Counted from the first letter of the stretch, positions 7,773 to 18,209 are shown. The stretch: 53,968 nucleotides of DNA from an uncultured bacterium (GCA_945869305.1 CAMBOH010000005.1:1-53968), one strand, 5' to 3'. Notes: generated by a model not told the origin, from the letters alone. Numbers and translations: made by a program.

Positions 7773-10514
7773 ATGAAAAGGTTCTACAAACTTCTTTCAT
7801 TGTTCCTGCTCTCGATAGTAGGAATTACCAATGCGGTTGCGCAGCTTTACAAGAAGGGTACCCGACTCGAAACGACCGAAGATGTCGTAGGCCAGCAGGT
7901 TCTGCTGTATGCCCCGCAACCATTCTGTGGTTTCATGAATGGTACGGAGAATCTGTCGAATGTTACGGAACTGTGCCCATTCGTCAACGAATCGTGGATT
8001 TATGAATTTGAAGCAGTTGGCCGTCAGGTAGACGGCTATGAACTCTACCGCCTGAAGCAGGTAAGTAGCGGCAAGTATGTGAAGGATGCCGACGGACAGG
8101 TCGAAAAGGCCTTCGAACTGACTGCAAAAGCCAGCGAAGCCTTCGAAATGACCGTACTTCGCTATGTGGACATCACAGACACTGGCAAAGCTTGCGGTCG
8201 CAACACCTCCAGCAGCGAAAAGCAGGACCTCAGCAACCCAGGCTTCGTGCTTTGCCGCGGCGAGCTGGCTGCCAAATCCTTTAATGGCAACAACGAGGGG
8301 TACGTCTACATTGGTTCGATGAACTATCCTCTCATCTCTCCCTCTTCCAACAGCAACATGTGGGAAATCTGGTCTGTAACTGCAGATGACACCAAGGGGC
8401 TGGACAAGCTTGCCACCTACTTGGAAAATTACTTCCCAGGCGAAGATCTCTTGTACGACTTCCCCGCAGGCACCAATCCCGGTTTCTATCAAGCCGAAGA
8501 TATAGCTGAGGCTCAGGTATTGGTTAATGAAATCCGCGAAAAGTTTATTGACGCGTATGAAGGTAAAATCACCCTGTCTGACGCTGAAGTCGACGAGCTT
8601 TGCGACCAGCTGAAGGCCGCTTACGAAAAGCTACAAGAGAAAAAAATTAAACCTAATGGCTACTACTTCATCTACAACGATGCTGGCCGTTACCTCTATG
8701 CAGCCAACCAGGGCGAAACAACCTTCCTCTACTCTAAAGCAGCCAATTCTTATGAGATTCCCGAAAACATCTCGTACAAAGACTTAAAGTACATCTGGAA
8801 GGTGACACCCGTCGAAGAAGGCGATAACGCCTACCTCGTGAAGAACATGCTGAAAGGCTTGGTAATCAGCGGACAGGAAGCCAGCTGCTCGGGCACCGAC
8901 AACGGCATGGGCTTCACGCTGGCATCGAGTGGTTCGGTGAAGATTACGGATTATTGTGAAAACTCCGTTCCTTCGTTTATTTTCTATACCACTGCTTATA
9001 CGAAGAACAGCAGGAAGCAGTACCACGCCAAGTTCGACGACAACCCCGTTATGGCTTGGGAATATGCATTATACAGCAACCCCATGCACTTCGTGGCCGT
9101 GACTGAAGAAGAGTTCAACGCTGTCATCGAACAGGCCATGCAGCTGCAGCGCAACGAGAAGTTGGCTGCCCTCTACAGCAAGGTGACGAGCAACGTGATG
9201 GAAGGTACTTCCTATGTATGGAACGGCGAGAAGGATGCCGACTTTACGCATGAGGGTGCCTTGGTATCACCCACTGGCGATGAAGCTACTTCGCACGTGT
9301 TCTCAAGAGCAAAGCAAAGTGATGAAGGTACTTATGAAGCACTGCTTGACGGTGACTTCAGCACATACTTCCACTCTGCTTGGTCTGGCGGTGCGTTCAC
9401 TCCCTCAATGAGCAACTTCCACGATGTTTGCTTCGAACTGGATGAAGCTGTTTCGGGTATCGTGACGGCCAAGATTGCCAAGCGTTTGACCGGTAAAGAC
9501 TATCCTACCAAGTTCGCCGTGTTTGGTACGAACGAGGTTGACAAGGCCAATCCCGACGCAGCCGACTGGACGCTCGAAGATGTTGCCAATATCAGCTGGG
9601 ATACTCCCCTCCAGATTGACGATGAAGAAAGCGAGCGCCAGAAGTATGTAGGTTATGCTTCGTTTAACCTCTCTCAGGAGTACAAGTATGTACGTCTGGC
9701 AGCCATCGCTACAATCTACAATGAGACTAATCCTATGACCAACCGTGGTTACTTCGCTATCAGCGAAATGAACCTCTGGAAGGGTGGTGAGTTCGACGCG
9801 GTCAACTCAACCATCAGTATGGTAAGCCAGCCCACGATGGATGCGCTCAATGCAGCCCTCGCCAAGGCCAAGGATGAAATCGCTGCTGGCACTGCTTCGG
9901 AAGCAACTATTGCCGAACTCGAAGCAGCCTATGCTCAGTTCGTACAAGCTGCCATTAAACAGGAAAAACAGATTGACTGCACGGTAGGTGCGGCCGGCGT
10001 GGGAACACTCATCCTGCCCTTTGACGCCGAACTGCCGCAGGACATGCAGGCTTACCGCTGCACGGGTGTGGACGGCACGAGGATACAGACGGAGGCAGTG
10101 AACGAAATTCCGGCCAATGTGCCGCTGCTCATCACGGCACTGCCGGGTACTTACCAGTTTACAGGTGTGCCCGAAGGTACGGAGAAGAATTATACGGACG
10201 GTGTGCTGACGGGAGTGATGGAGAAAACAGTCATCACCTCGGGCTACGTGATGCAACAGCAGCAGAATGTAGTGGCTTTCTATCCCGTTTCGGCGGAAAA
10301 GCCCATTGCCGTTCCGGCCTACAAGTGCTACCTGAACTATGCGGGTGAGCAGCAGGCCATGCGTTTCGACAATGTGCTGACGGACCTGAAGGGCGTGACT
10401 ACCTCCGAGGGCAACTCATCACTCTACGACCTGCAAGGCCGCCGTACCCAAACGGCTACTGCGCCGGGCGTGTACATTCAGAACAACCGCAAGATTGTGA
10501 AATTCAAAAAATAA
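7773..10514 (+). CDS. Exported multidomain protein with C-terminal sorting-like tail
   Basis: The start is placed at ATG 7773 rather than the ORF start at 7716, because it opens directly into a signal peptide ('MKRFYKLLSLFLLSIVG...AVAQ'). That gives 913 residues. The middle (about 480-680) looks like a discoidin/F5-8C carbohydrate-binding fold: 'DGDFSTYFHSAW', 'FAVFGTNEVD' and 'YVRLAAIATIYNE'. A short helical FIVAR-like segment follows ('LNAALAKAKDEIAAGTASEA'). The end reads 'SLYDLQGRRTQTATAPGVYI', like tails of many Prevotella secreted proteins and similar to type IX sorting domains. No catalytic motif was recognised. Codon use is less GC-rich than the neighbours. A 57-residue gene follows after 8 bases. 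Confidence 0.85.
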   Translation: MKRFYKLLSLFLLSIVGITNAVAQLYKKGTRLETTEDVVGQQVLLYAPQPFCGFMNGTENLSNVTELCPFVNESWIYEFEAVGRQVDGYELYRLKQVSSGKYVKDADGQVEKAFELTAKASEAFEMTVLRYVDITDTGKACGRNTSSSEKQDLSNPGFVLCRGELAAKSFNGNNEGYVYIGSMNYPLISPSSNSNMWEIWSVTADDTKGLDKLATYLENYFPGEDLLYDFPAGTNPGFYQAEDIAEAQVLVNEIREKFIDAYEGKITLSDAEVDELCDQLKAAYEKLQEKKIKPNGYYFIYNDAGRYLYAANQGETTFLYSKAANSYEIPENISYKDLKYIWKVTPVEEGDNAYLVKNMLKGLVISGQEASCSGTDNGMGFTLASSGSVKITDYCENSVPSFIFYTTAYTKNSRKQYHAKFDDNPVMAWEYALYSNPMHFVAVTEEEFNAVIEQAMQLQRNEKLAALYSKVTSNVMEGTSYVWNGEKDADFTHEGALVSPTGDEATSHVFSRAKQSDEGTYEALLDGDFSTYFHSAWSGGAFTPSMSNFHDVCFELDEAVSGIVTAKIAKRLTGKDYPTKFAVFGTNEVDKANPDAADWTLEDVANISWDTPLQIDDEESERQKYVGYASFNLSQEYKYVRLAAIATIYNETNPMTNRGYFAISEMNLWKGGEFDAVNSTISMVSQPTMDALNAALAKAKDEIAAGTASEATIAELEAAYAQFVQAAIKQEKQIDCTVGAAGVGTLILPFDAELPQDMQAYRCTGVDGTRIQTEAVNEIPANVPLLITALPGTYQFTGVPEGTEKNYTDGVLTGVMEKTVITSGYVMQQQQNVVAFYPVSAEKPIAVPAYKCYLNYAGEQQAMRFDNVLTDLKGVTTSEGNSSLYDLQGRRTQTATAPGVYIQNNRKIVKFKK

Positions 10515-10522
10515 AATGACTC

Positions 10523-10696
10523 ATGAAGAACCTATATATTAGCCCTGCCGCCGTGGCAGTAGAACTGAAAACGGAAGGAATGATGATGACTTGGTCGATC
10601 GACCCGAACGGAAGTGCCAACCCTGACTTGCCCGTGATGAGCGACCAGATGGAAGAACCCGACTTTGACGAATACGGGAAGAGTTATTGGGAGTAG
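10523..10696 (+). CDS. 57-residue small protein, unknown, absent from the ORF track
   Basis: Reads 'MKNLYISPAAVAVELKTEGM...' and ends '...FDEYGKSYWE'. It begins 8 bases after the stop of the 913-residue protein gene and precedes a terminator-like hairpin, so it should be on the same transcript. The opening 'MK(K/N)xYISPxxxxxxLxxE' is a pattern I have seen at the start of many short unannotated proteins of Prevotella and Bacteroides; the rest is acidic and variable. There is no membrane helix and no cysteine. The short charged body after a conserved N-terminus could be a precursor peptide or a small partner of the upstream protein; neither is demonstrated. Confidence 0.65.
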   Translation: MKNLYISPAAVAVELKTEGMMMTWSIDPNGSANPDLPVMSDQMEEPDFDEYGKSYWE

Positions 10697-10732
10697 GCGC
10701 GGATTACTTTCAAGCCCAAGATAAACAGATCA

Positions 10733-10770
10733 CCCGGACGGCCCTGAATGATGGGGCTGCCCGGGCTTTT
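10733..10770 (+). terminator. Terminator after the 57-residue gene
   Basis: CCCGG-a-CGGCCC pairs with GGGCTG-c-CCGGG over an 8-base loop (one mismatch, one wobble) and is followed by CTTTT. It lies 37 bases after the stop of the small gene. Confidence 0.6.
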
Positions 10771-10832
10771 CAGAAAGGCAGGGCGGCCCACACATTTTCA
10801 CCCCATGATTCAAAGCGAAACGTTGCGTTAAC

Positions 10833-10896
10833 CACTGGAAGAGCAGGCATCCTGCCTGCTTAAATTGCAACGGGCTGGAAGCCCGCGCTCCCAGTG
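10833..10896. repeat. REP-like palindrome pair
   Basis: An outer CACTGG/CCAGTG pair encloses two palindromes, 'GCAGGCATCCTGCCTGC' and 'CGGGCTGGAAGCCCG'. Bases 10871-10894 are an exact inverted copy of the 24-base core at 7201-7224. Confidence 0.75.
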
Positions 10897-10968
10897 CACC
10901 ATCGCTTCCTATCCCAGCTTCTGTCATTTGGGGGCTTCGTCTGATTCCATAATCCATTACTTTTGACA

Positions 10969-11134
10969 AGATAGGCGGCGGCTCGGAAATGCAAAATGAA
11001 AAACTTTCAGCTTTTCTTTTGCATTTCGCTCGCCTTGCACTATCTTTCCATAAGATAGGCGGCGGCTCGGAAATGCAAAATGAAAATCTTTCAGCTTTTC
11101 TTTTGCATTTCGCTCGCCTTGCACTATCTTTGCC
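10969..11134. repeat. Two tandem promoter-bearing palindromic repeats (84 bp period)
   Basis: Two units bounded by AAGATAG and CTATCTT, with near-complementary arms ('ATGCAAAATGAAAA' against 'TTTTCTTTTGCAT'). The second unit ends in a perfect promoter (11102-11132); the first has TATCTTTC instead of TATCTTTG and is probably weak or dead. Related units occur at 23737-23990, 31337-31435 and 53297-53530. Confidence 0.85.
11102..11132 (+). promoter_or_regulatory. Promoter of the leucine operon
   Basis: TTTG (11102-11105), 19-base spacer, TATCTTTG (11125-11132): an exact fit to the Bacteroidetes consensus. The start should lie near 11138, about 20 bases before the leader peptide. Confidence 0.8.
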
Positions 11135-11156
11135 ACGCAAAAAGCTAAAACAAAGC

Positions 11157-11231
11157 ATGAAAAGTCTTAATCTCGCCATACGACTGTCGTCGCTATTCAT
11201 TATCCTGCGTGCAAACGGCACGCGGAAGTGA
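11157..11231 (+). CDS. Leu/Ile-rich leader peptide of the leu operon
   Basis: A 24-codon ORF, 'MKSLNLAIRLSSLFIILRAN...', in which five residues are Leu and three are Ile. Its codons include the less usual CTA and ATA. The last Leu codon (11205-11207) lies 11 bases before the 5' arm of the antiterminator, and the stop codon (11229-11231) lies at the end of that arm. This is the geometry expected for a ribosome-sensing leader: stalling for charged Leu (or Ile) leaves the arm free, while normal termination covers it. It is too short for the ORF track as its own entry, but appears as the tail of one called ORF. Function is inferred from layout. Confidence 0.75.
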   Translation: MKSLNLAIRLSSLFIILRANGTRK

Positions 11232-11339
11232 ATGGCAACACAGGCTTGTCCCTGAACGGCTGTATGGCCCGCCCGGACTTTTCCCCCTGAACCGCTATGC
11301 CCCACTTCCGCCCGTGTGGAGGTGGGCATTGCTTTTTTT
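11208..11339 (+). promoter_or_regulatory. Transcription attenuator of the leu operon
   Basis: Terminator: ATGCCC-c-ACTTCC (11297-11309) pairs with GGAGGTGGGCAT (11318-11329), 12 bp with one bulge and one wobble, loop of 8, then TGC and seven T (11333-11339). Antiterminator: GCGGAAGTG (11222-11230) is perfectly complementary to CACTTCCGC (11303-11311), with three more pairs CAC/GTG across a bulge, so it would consume the 5' arm of the terminator. A protector hairpin CGTGC/GCACG (11208-11222) can hide the antiterminator arm. Together with the leader peptide these are regions 1-2-3-4 of a classical amino-acid attenuator. Confidence 0.8.
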
Positions 11340-11425
11340 CTACCGGCAGCCTGGCTGCCCTTGCGGACTACACTGCTCCCTGATGTCTGCCCGCAAGACC
11401 TTCCAAATGAAAACTATTTGAGAAT

Positions 11426-12925
<1,500 letters not shown>

Positions 12926-12948
12926 CGCTTCGCGCTCCCATGTCGCTT

Positions 12949-13078
12949 CGCGCAGGTTATGAGCTATGAGGTTATGAGGTTATAAAGTTACTCTTTGAGC
13001 AAGTGAAGCCTTTAGCCCGCAACATTATAACCTCATAACCTCATAACCCCATAACCTCACAACCTCATAACCTGCGCG
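12949..13078. repeat. TAACCTCA spacer repeat enclosed by a 15-bp inverted repeat
   Basis: CGCGCAGGTTATGAG (12949-12963) and CTCATAACCTGCGCG (13064-13078) are perfect complements and enclose further copies of ATGAGGTTAT on the left and 'ATAACCTCATAACCTCATAA' on the right. It lies between leuA and leuC; the transcript can fold into one long stem. Confidence 0.85.
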
Positions 13079-13117
13079 GAGCGCAACTCCTCATAATCCC
13101 AAACAAACACAGTACAC

Positions 13118-14497
13118 ATGAACACGCTTTTCGACAAGATATGGGACAGCCACGTAGTGCAACACGTGGAAGACGGTCCCGACCAGCTCTACATTGACCG
13201 GCTGTATGCCCACGAAGTGACCAGTCCGCAAGCTTTTGCGGGAATGCGGGCACGCGGACTGAAATGTTTCCGTCCCGACCACATCTATTGCATGCCCGAC
13301 CACAACACGCCCACCCACGACCAGGACAAGCCCATCGAAGACCCCGTCTCGAAGAAGCAGGTCGACACGCTGGAGCAGAACTGCCGCGACTTCGGCCTCA
13401 CGCACTTCGGCATGATGCACCCCAACAACGGCATCATCCATGTGGTTGGCCCTGAAATGGGTCTGTCGCTGCCGGGCATGACCATCGTGTGTGGCGATTC
13501 ACACACCTCCACCCACGGTGCCATGGGAGCAGTGGCTTTCGGTATCGGCACCTCGGAAGTGGAAATGGTGATGGCCTCGCAGTGTATTCTGCAAACCAAG
13601 CCCAAGTCCATGCGCATCAGCGTGGAAGGCGAGCTGGGCAAGGGAGTGACAGCCAAGGACGTGGCACTGTACCTCATGAGCCAGCTCTCAACCAGCGGTG
13701 CCACAGGCTACTTTGTGGAGTATGCAGGCAGCGCCGTACGTTCGCTGAGCATGGAAGGCCGACTCACGCTGTGCAACCTGTCGATTGAGATGGGTGCCCG
13801 CGGCGGCTTCATCGCCCCCGACGAGGTGACCTTCGCCTACCTGAAAGGCCGGCCGAACGCTCCGCAAGGCGAAGCCTGGAATCAGGCCGTTGCTGCCTGG
13901 AGCAAGCTGAAGAGCGGCGACGATGCCGTGTTCGACAAGGAACTGAGCTTCAACGCCGCCGACATCGAGCCGATGATTACCTACGGCACGAACCCGGGCA
14001 TGGGCATCGGCATCACGCAAAGCATCCCCCAGCCGCAGAATGCCTCCGACGAGAAGGCCCTGCGCTACATGCAGTTTGCCGGTGGCGAGCAGATGCTGGG
14101 CAAGCAGGTCGACTACGTGTTCCTCGGTGCCTGCACCAACGGCCGCATCGAGGACTTCCGCGCCTTCGCTTCGATTGTTCGCGGACGCCACAAGGCCGAA
14201 CACATCACGGCCTGGCTTGTGCCCGGCTCATGGCGGGTGCTCGACCAGATCAAGGCCGAAGGCCTGGACCGCGTGCTGGCCGAAGCCGGCTTCGAGATAC
14301 GCCAGCCTGGCTGCTCGGCCTGTCTGGCCATGAACGACGACAAGATACCGGCCGGCAAGCTGGCTGTGTCTACATCGAACCGCAACTTCGAAGGACGCCA
14401 AGGACCGGGCTCACGCACCTGTCTGGCCTCGCCGCTCGTAGCTGCCGCAGCAGCCGTGACCGGTGTCATCACCGACCCGCGCACGCTGATGGACTGA
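13118..14497 (+). CDS. leuC: 3-isopropylmalate dehydratase, large subunit
   Basis: Encodes 459 residues. Aconitase-family large subunit that, with LeuD, isomerises 2-isopropylmalate to 3-isopropylmalate using a [4Fe-4S] cluster. Cluster cysteines are visible in '[12 protein letters not shown]' (about 338) and '[11 protein letters not shown]' (about 398 and 401). Other family stretches are '[14 protein letters not shown]' and the closing '[18 protein letters not shown]'. The length is normal. It sits between leuA and leuD in the leu operon and could also act on citramalate if the second synthase gene makes it. Confidence 0.97.
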   Translation: MNTLFDKIWDSHVVQHVEDGPDQLYIDRLYAHEVTSPQAFAGMRARGLKCFRPDHIYCMPDHNTPTHDQDKPIEDPVSKKQVDTLEQNCRDFGLTHFGMMHPNNGIIHVVGPEMGLSLPGMTIVCGDSHTSTHGAMGAVAFGIGTSEVEMVMASQCILQTKPKSMRISVEGELGKGVTAKDVALYLMSQLSTSGATGYFVEYAGSAVRSLSMEGRLTLCNLSIEMGARGGFIAPDEVTFAYLKGRPNAPQGEAWNQAVAAWSKLKSGDDAVFDKELSFNAADIEPMITYGTNPGMGIGITQSIPQPQNASDEKALRYMQFAGGEQMLGKQVDYVFLGACTNGRIEDFRAFASIVRGRHKAEHITAWLVPGSWRVLDQIKAEGLDRVLAEAGFEIRQPGCSACLAMNDDKIPAGKLAVSTSNRNFEGRQGPGSRTCLASPLVAAAAAVTGVITDPRTLMD

Positions 14498-14510
14498 TGG
14501 ATGGTCATGG

Positions 14511-14605
14511 GTGAGAGGTTATAAAGCCAGTCCTGACAGCCTCGTCCTGAGACTACAGACTAATAACCTCACAACCTCATCCCCTAATAACCTACAAACC
14601 CAATC
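14511..14605. repeat. GAGGTTATAA / TAACCTC spacer repeat
   Basis: A single 'GAGAGGTTATAA' on the left and 'AATAACCTCACAACCTCA...AATAACCTAC' on the right, the third example in this window of the AACCTCATA-type spacer, here between leuC and leuD. Confidence 0.65.
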
Positions 14606-14616
14606 GTTTTCCTCTC

Positions 14617-15207
14617 ATGAAACAACCCTTTCACATCATAGAAAGCACCTGCGTGCCTCTTCCCTTAGAGAATGTCGACACCGACCAGATTATTCCCGCC
14701 CGTTTCCTCAAGGCTACCGACAAGGAGGGATTTGGCGAAAACCTGTTCCGCGACTGGCGTTACAATCCCGACGGCAGTCCCAAGGACTTCGTGCTGAACG
14801 ACCCCACCTACGGCGGCTGTGTGCTCGTGGCCGGACGCAACTTCGGCAGCGGTTCGAGCCGTGAACACGCCGCATGGGCCATTGCCGGCTATGGTTTCCG
14901 CGTGGTCATCAGTTCCTTCTTTGCCGACATCCACAAGCAGAACGAACTGAACAACTTCGTGCTGCCCGTCGTGGTGAGCGAAGGCTTTCTGGCCCAGCTC
15001 TTCAAGAGCATCGAGGCCGACCCCAAGACGCAGGTGCGCATTGACCTGCCCAACCAAACCGTGACCAACCTGGCCACCGGCGAGAGCGAACACTTCGACA
15101 TCAACGGCTACAAGAAGTACTGTCTGGAGAACGCCCTCGACGATATCGACTTCCTGGTGCAAAGCAAGGACAAAATCGAAGCCTTCGAAGCCGCACACCG
15201 CCACTAA
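14617..15207 (+). CDS. leuD: 3-isopropylmalate dehydratase, small subunit
   Basis: Encodes 196 residues, the swivelling small subunit that completes the LeuCD active site. Diagnostic stretches are 'LENVDTDQIIPARFLK' near the N-terminus and 'GRNFGSGSSREHAAWAI' (about 74-90), which holds the substrate-binding serines. The start ATG at 14617 gives the usual N-terminus; the upstream ORF in another frame is spurious. It is followed after 12 bases by the second synthase gene. Confidence 0.96.
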   Translation: MKQPFHIIESTCVPLPLENVDTDQIIPARFLKATDKEGFGENLFRDWRYNPDGSPKDFVLNDPTYGGCVLVAGRNFGSGSSREHAAWAIAGYGFRVVISSFFADIHKQNELNNFVLPVVVSEGFLAQLFKSIEADPKTQVRIDLPNQTVTNLATGESEHFDINGYKKYCLENALDDIDFLVQSKDKIEAFEAAHRH

Positions 15208-15219
15208 TGCTTCCTGCCT

Positions 15220-16728
15220 ATGGAAATAATGGATACCACCCTGCGCGACGGCGAACAAACCAGCGGTGTGTCGTTCGTTCCGCATGAAAAACTGCAGATT
15301 GCCAAGAAACTCCTGCGCGAAGTCAAGGTTGACCGCATCGAAGTGGCCTCAGCCCGCGTGAGCGAAGGCGAGAAGCAGGCCGTCACCGACATCTGCCAAT
15401 GGGCGGCACGCCACGACCTGCTTCAGGCCGTCGAGGTGCTGGGCTTCGTTGACAAGCACGTGTCAATCGACTGGATCCGCCAATGCGGCGGCCGCGTCAT
15501 CAACCTGCTGTGTAAAGGATCGCGCCGCCACTGCGAGCTGCAGCTGCACAAGACGCCCGAACAGCACATTGCCGACATCCTGCACGAAATCAGCTATGCC
15601 GACGAGCTGGGCATTACCGTCAACGTGTATCTCGAAGACTGGTCGAACGGCATGAAGGAATCGCCCGACTACGTCTATCAGCTGGTGGATGCCCTGAGCC
15701 AATCCAACGTGCGCCGCTTCATGCTGCCCGACACGCTCGGCGTGCTCGACCCGCTCTCGGCCGTGTCCCACTTCCGCAAGATGCGCAAGCGCTATCCGCA
15801 GCTGCACTTCGACTTCCACGCCCACAACGACTACGACCTGGCCATCGCCAACGTGTCGGCCGCCATCCTGTGTGGCTGCCAGGGCATACACACTGCCGTC
15901 AACGGACTGGGCGAGCGTGCCGGCAACGCACCGTTGGCCAGCGTGCAGGCCATCCTACACGACCACTTCAACATTGCCACACACATCGACGAAAGCAAGC
16001 TCTTCGACATTTCGCGACTGGTGGAAAGTTACAGCGGCATCGCCGTGCCGGCCAACAAGCCCATCGTGGGCGAAAGCGTGTTTACCCAGGTGGCAGGCGT
16101 GCATGCCGACGGCGACAACAAGTCGAACCTCTACTGCAACGCGCTGTTGCCCGAACGGTTCGGCCGGCAACGCGAATACGCTCTGGGCAAGAACAGCGGC
16201 AAGGCCAACATCCTGAAGAACCTCGAAAACTACGCGCTCGAACTGACACCCGAGCAGACGCGCCGCGTGACGGAGCGCATCATCGAACTGGGCGACAAGA
16301 AGGAGATGGTGACGCAGGACGACCTGCCCTACATCGTGAACGACGTGCTCAAGCATACCGTGCCGGCCGACAAGGTGAAGCTCATCAGCTACCTCGTCAC
16401 CACGGCCTACGGACTCAAGCCCACGGCACAGCTCAAAATCGAGATCGACGGCCAATGTTACGAAGCACACGCCACGGGCGACGGCCAGTACGACGCCTTC
16501 ATGCGCGGCATACGCGACATCTACAAGCACCGGCTGGGCCGCACCTTCCCCATGCTCACCGGCTACTACGTGACCATCCCGCCTGGCGGACGCACCGACG
16601 CCTTCGTACAAACGGTCATCACCTGGCAACACGAAGGAAAGACCATGCGTACCCGCGGACTCGATGCCGACCAGACCGATGCAGCCATCAAGGCGACCAT
16701 CAAAATGCTGAACCTGATTGAGCCGTAA
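15220..16728 (+). CDS. Second isopropylmalate/citramalate synthase-like enzyme
   Basis: Encodes 502 residues of the same DRE-TIM superfamily as LeuA: '[16 protein letters not shown]' at the start, '[13 protein letters not shown]' for the metal site, '[11 protein letters not shown]', and a full C-terminal regulatory-type domain. It is clearly divergent from the LeuA 2.3 kb upstream, with different substrate-pocket surroundings ('[12 protein letters not shown]', '[12 protein letters not shown]'). Annotated relatives are called 2-isopropylmalate synthase, homocitrate synthase-like or (R)-citramalate synthase. Because LeuCD and LeuB also process citramalate, a role in pyruvate-based isoleucine synthesis is plausible. 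The reaction cannot be settled from sequence alone. Confidence 0.85.
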   Translation: MEIMDTTLRDGEQTSGVSFVPHEKLQIAKKLLREVKVDRIEVASARVSEGEKQAVTDICQWAARHDLLQAVEVLGFVDKHVSIDWIRQCGGRVINLLCKGSRRHCELQLHKTPEQHIADILHEISYADELGITVNVYLEDWSNGMKESPDYVYQLVDALSQSNVRRFMLPDTLGVLDPLSAVSHFRKMRKRYPQLHFDFHAHNDYDLAIANVSAAILCGCQGIHTAVNGLGERAGNAPLASVQAILHDHFNIATHIDESKLFDISRLVESYSGIAVPANKPIVGESVFTQVAGVHADGDNKSNLYCNALLPERFGRQREYALGKNSGKANILKNLENYALELTPEQTRRVTERIIELGDKKEMVTQDDLPYIVNDVLKHTVPADKVKLISYLVTTAYGLKPTAQLKIEIDGQCYEAHATGDGQYDAFMRGIRDIYKHRLGRTFPMLTGYYVTIPPGGRTDAFVQTVITWQHEGKTMRTRGLDADQTDAAIKATIKMLNLIEP

Positions 16729-16835
16729 GCGCCGGCGGACGGATACCCCCTGCTCTTGCCGCCACGCTCCTACCCTCTGATTATCCAAACATCTCATTCA
16801 ATCCCCAAAACATGCGCCAAGTGCGCCCCTACCCC

Positions 16836-17897
16836 ATGAACCTGAAAATTGCAGTACTTGCCGGCGACGGCATCGGACCCGAAATCTCCGAACAAGGCGT
16901 GGCCGTCATGCAGGCCGTTTGCCAGAAGTTCGGCCACCATGCCACCTTTACCCCCGCCCTGTGTGGAGCTGCCGCCATCGACGCGGTGGGCGACCCTTTC
17001 CCCGAAGAGACCTTCCGCATTTGCCAGGAAGCCGACGCCGTGCTCTTCTCGGCTGTAGGCGACCCGAAGTTTGACAACGACCCCACGGCCAAGGTGCGCC
17101 CCGAACAGGGCCTGCTGGCCATGCGCAAGAAGCTGGGCCTCTTTGCCAACATCCGCCCCGTCGAAACGTTCGACTGTCTGGTACACAAATCCCCCTTGCG
17201 CCAGGAGCTGGTGAGCGGTGCTGACTTCGTGTGCATTCGCGAACTCACGGGCGGCATGTACTTCGGCGAGAAGCAGGAAGGTGCCGACTATGCCTACGAC
17301 ACCAACGCCTACTCCCGCCACGAGGTAGAGCGCATCCTGCATGTAGCCTACCAGTATGCGCGCCGCCGCCGCAAGCACCTCACCGTGGTCGACAAGGCCA
17401 ACGTGCTGGCTTCGTCACGCCTGTGGCGCAAGGTGGCACAGGAGATTTCCGTGCAATATCCCGACGTACAGACCGACTACATGTATGTCGACAATGCCGC
17501 CATGCGCATGATCCAGGAACCGCGCTTCTTCGACGTGATGGTCACCGAAAACACCTTCGGCGACATCCTCACCGATGAAGGCTCGTGCATCACCGGCTCG
17601 ATGGGCCTGCTGCCTTCGGCCTCGACCGGCGAAGGCACTCCCGTGTTCGAACCCATCCACGGCTCCTGGCCCCAGGCCAAGGGCTTGAACATAGCCAACC
17701 CGCTGGCCCAGATTCTCTCGGTGGCCATGCTGTTCGAATACTTCGACCTCGCCGCCGAAGGCAAGCTCGTGCGCGATGCGGTCAATGCCAGCCTGGATGC
17801 CAACGTGCGCACGCCCGAAATCCAAGTGGAAGGCGGCGCGAAGTATGGCACCAAGGAAGTGGGCAGCTGGATTGTCAACTGGATTCAGCAAGCCTGA
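16836..17897 (+). CDS. leuB: 3-isopropylmalate dehydrogenase
   Basis: I place the start at the ATG at 16836 ('[17 protein letters not shown]'), 8 codons inside the called ORF, because the usual protein begins just before the glycine-rich segment; this gives 353 residues, the common LeuB length. It oxidises and decarboxylates 3-isopropylmalate to 2-ketoisocaproate with NAD. Family stretches are '[10 protein letters not shown]', '[14 protein letters not shown]' (catalytic Lys), 'DNAAMRMIQ' and '[18 protein letters not shown]'. It is the last enzyme gene of the operon. A TTG/ATG start slightly upstream (16812) cannot be excluded. Confidence 0.95.
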   Translation: MNLKIAVLAGDGIGPEISEQGVAVMQAVCQKFGHHATFTPALCGAAAIDAVGDPFPEETFRICQEADAVLFSAVGDPKFDNDPTAKVRPEQGLLAMRKKLGLFANIRPVETFDCLVHKSPLRQELVSGADFVCIRELTGGMYFGEKQEGADYAYDTNAYSRHEVERILHVAYQYARRRRKHLTVVDKANVLASSRLWRKVAQEISVQYPDVQTDYMYVDNAAMRMIQEPRFFDVMVTENTFGDILTDEGSCITGSMGLLPSASTGEGTPVFEPIHGSWPQAKGLNIANPLAQILSVAMLFEYFDLAAEGKLVRDAVNASLDANVRTPEIQVEGGAKYGTKEVGSWIVNWIQQA

Positions 17898-17921
17898 ACC
17901 GCTCACTTCACTGCCTGACCC

Positions 17922-18209
17922 ATGTCGGACTTTCCCAAATGGCTGCTCGCCCTGGCCGGCGTGAGCTTGGTGCCTGTGTTGCTTTCGCCCCTCTATCTCT
18001 TCGGGGCCACACCCTTCGGCACCAGTGACAGCAGCCTCGTCCAGTTCCTGCTGTACTGCGCCACACAGCTGTTGTGGCTGCTGCCGCTCGTGCTGTTCTT
18101 CGTGTCGCTCGACCGTTACCGCCGGGGCTTTGAGTACAGTGCCGTGGCCGTAGCCGCAACCAGTGGCCTTGTGGCCTGTGCGGGCTTAGCGGCAGTATTA
18201 TTCTTATAG
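17922..18209 (+). CDS. Small three-helix membrane protein, unknown
   Basis: Encodes 95 residues, mostly hydrophobic, with three likely membrane helices (about 7-27, 40-62 and 72-94) and a short charged link 'SLDRYRRGFE'. I do not recognise the family. It begins 24 bases after leuB and ends just before a bidirectional hairpin terminator, so it should be the final gene of the leu transcript. Nothing in it points to a specific role. Confidence 0.7.
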   Translation: MSDFPKWLLALAGVSLVPVLLSPLYLFGATPFGTSDSSLVQFLLYCATQLLWLLPLVLFFVSLDRYRRGFEYSAVAVAATSGLVACAGLAAVLFL

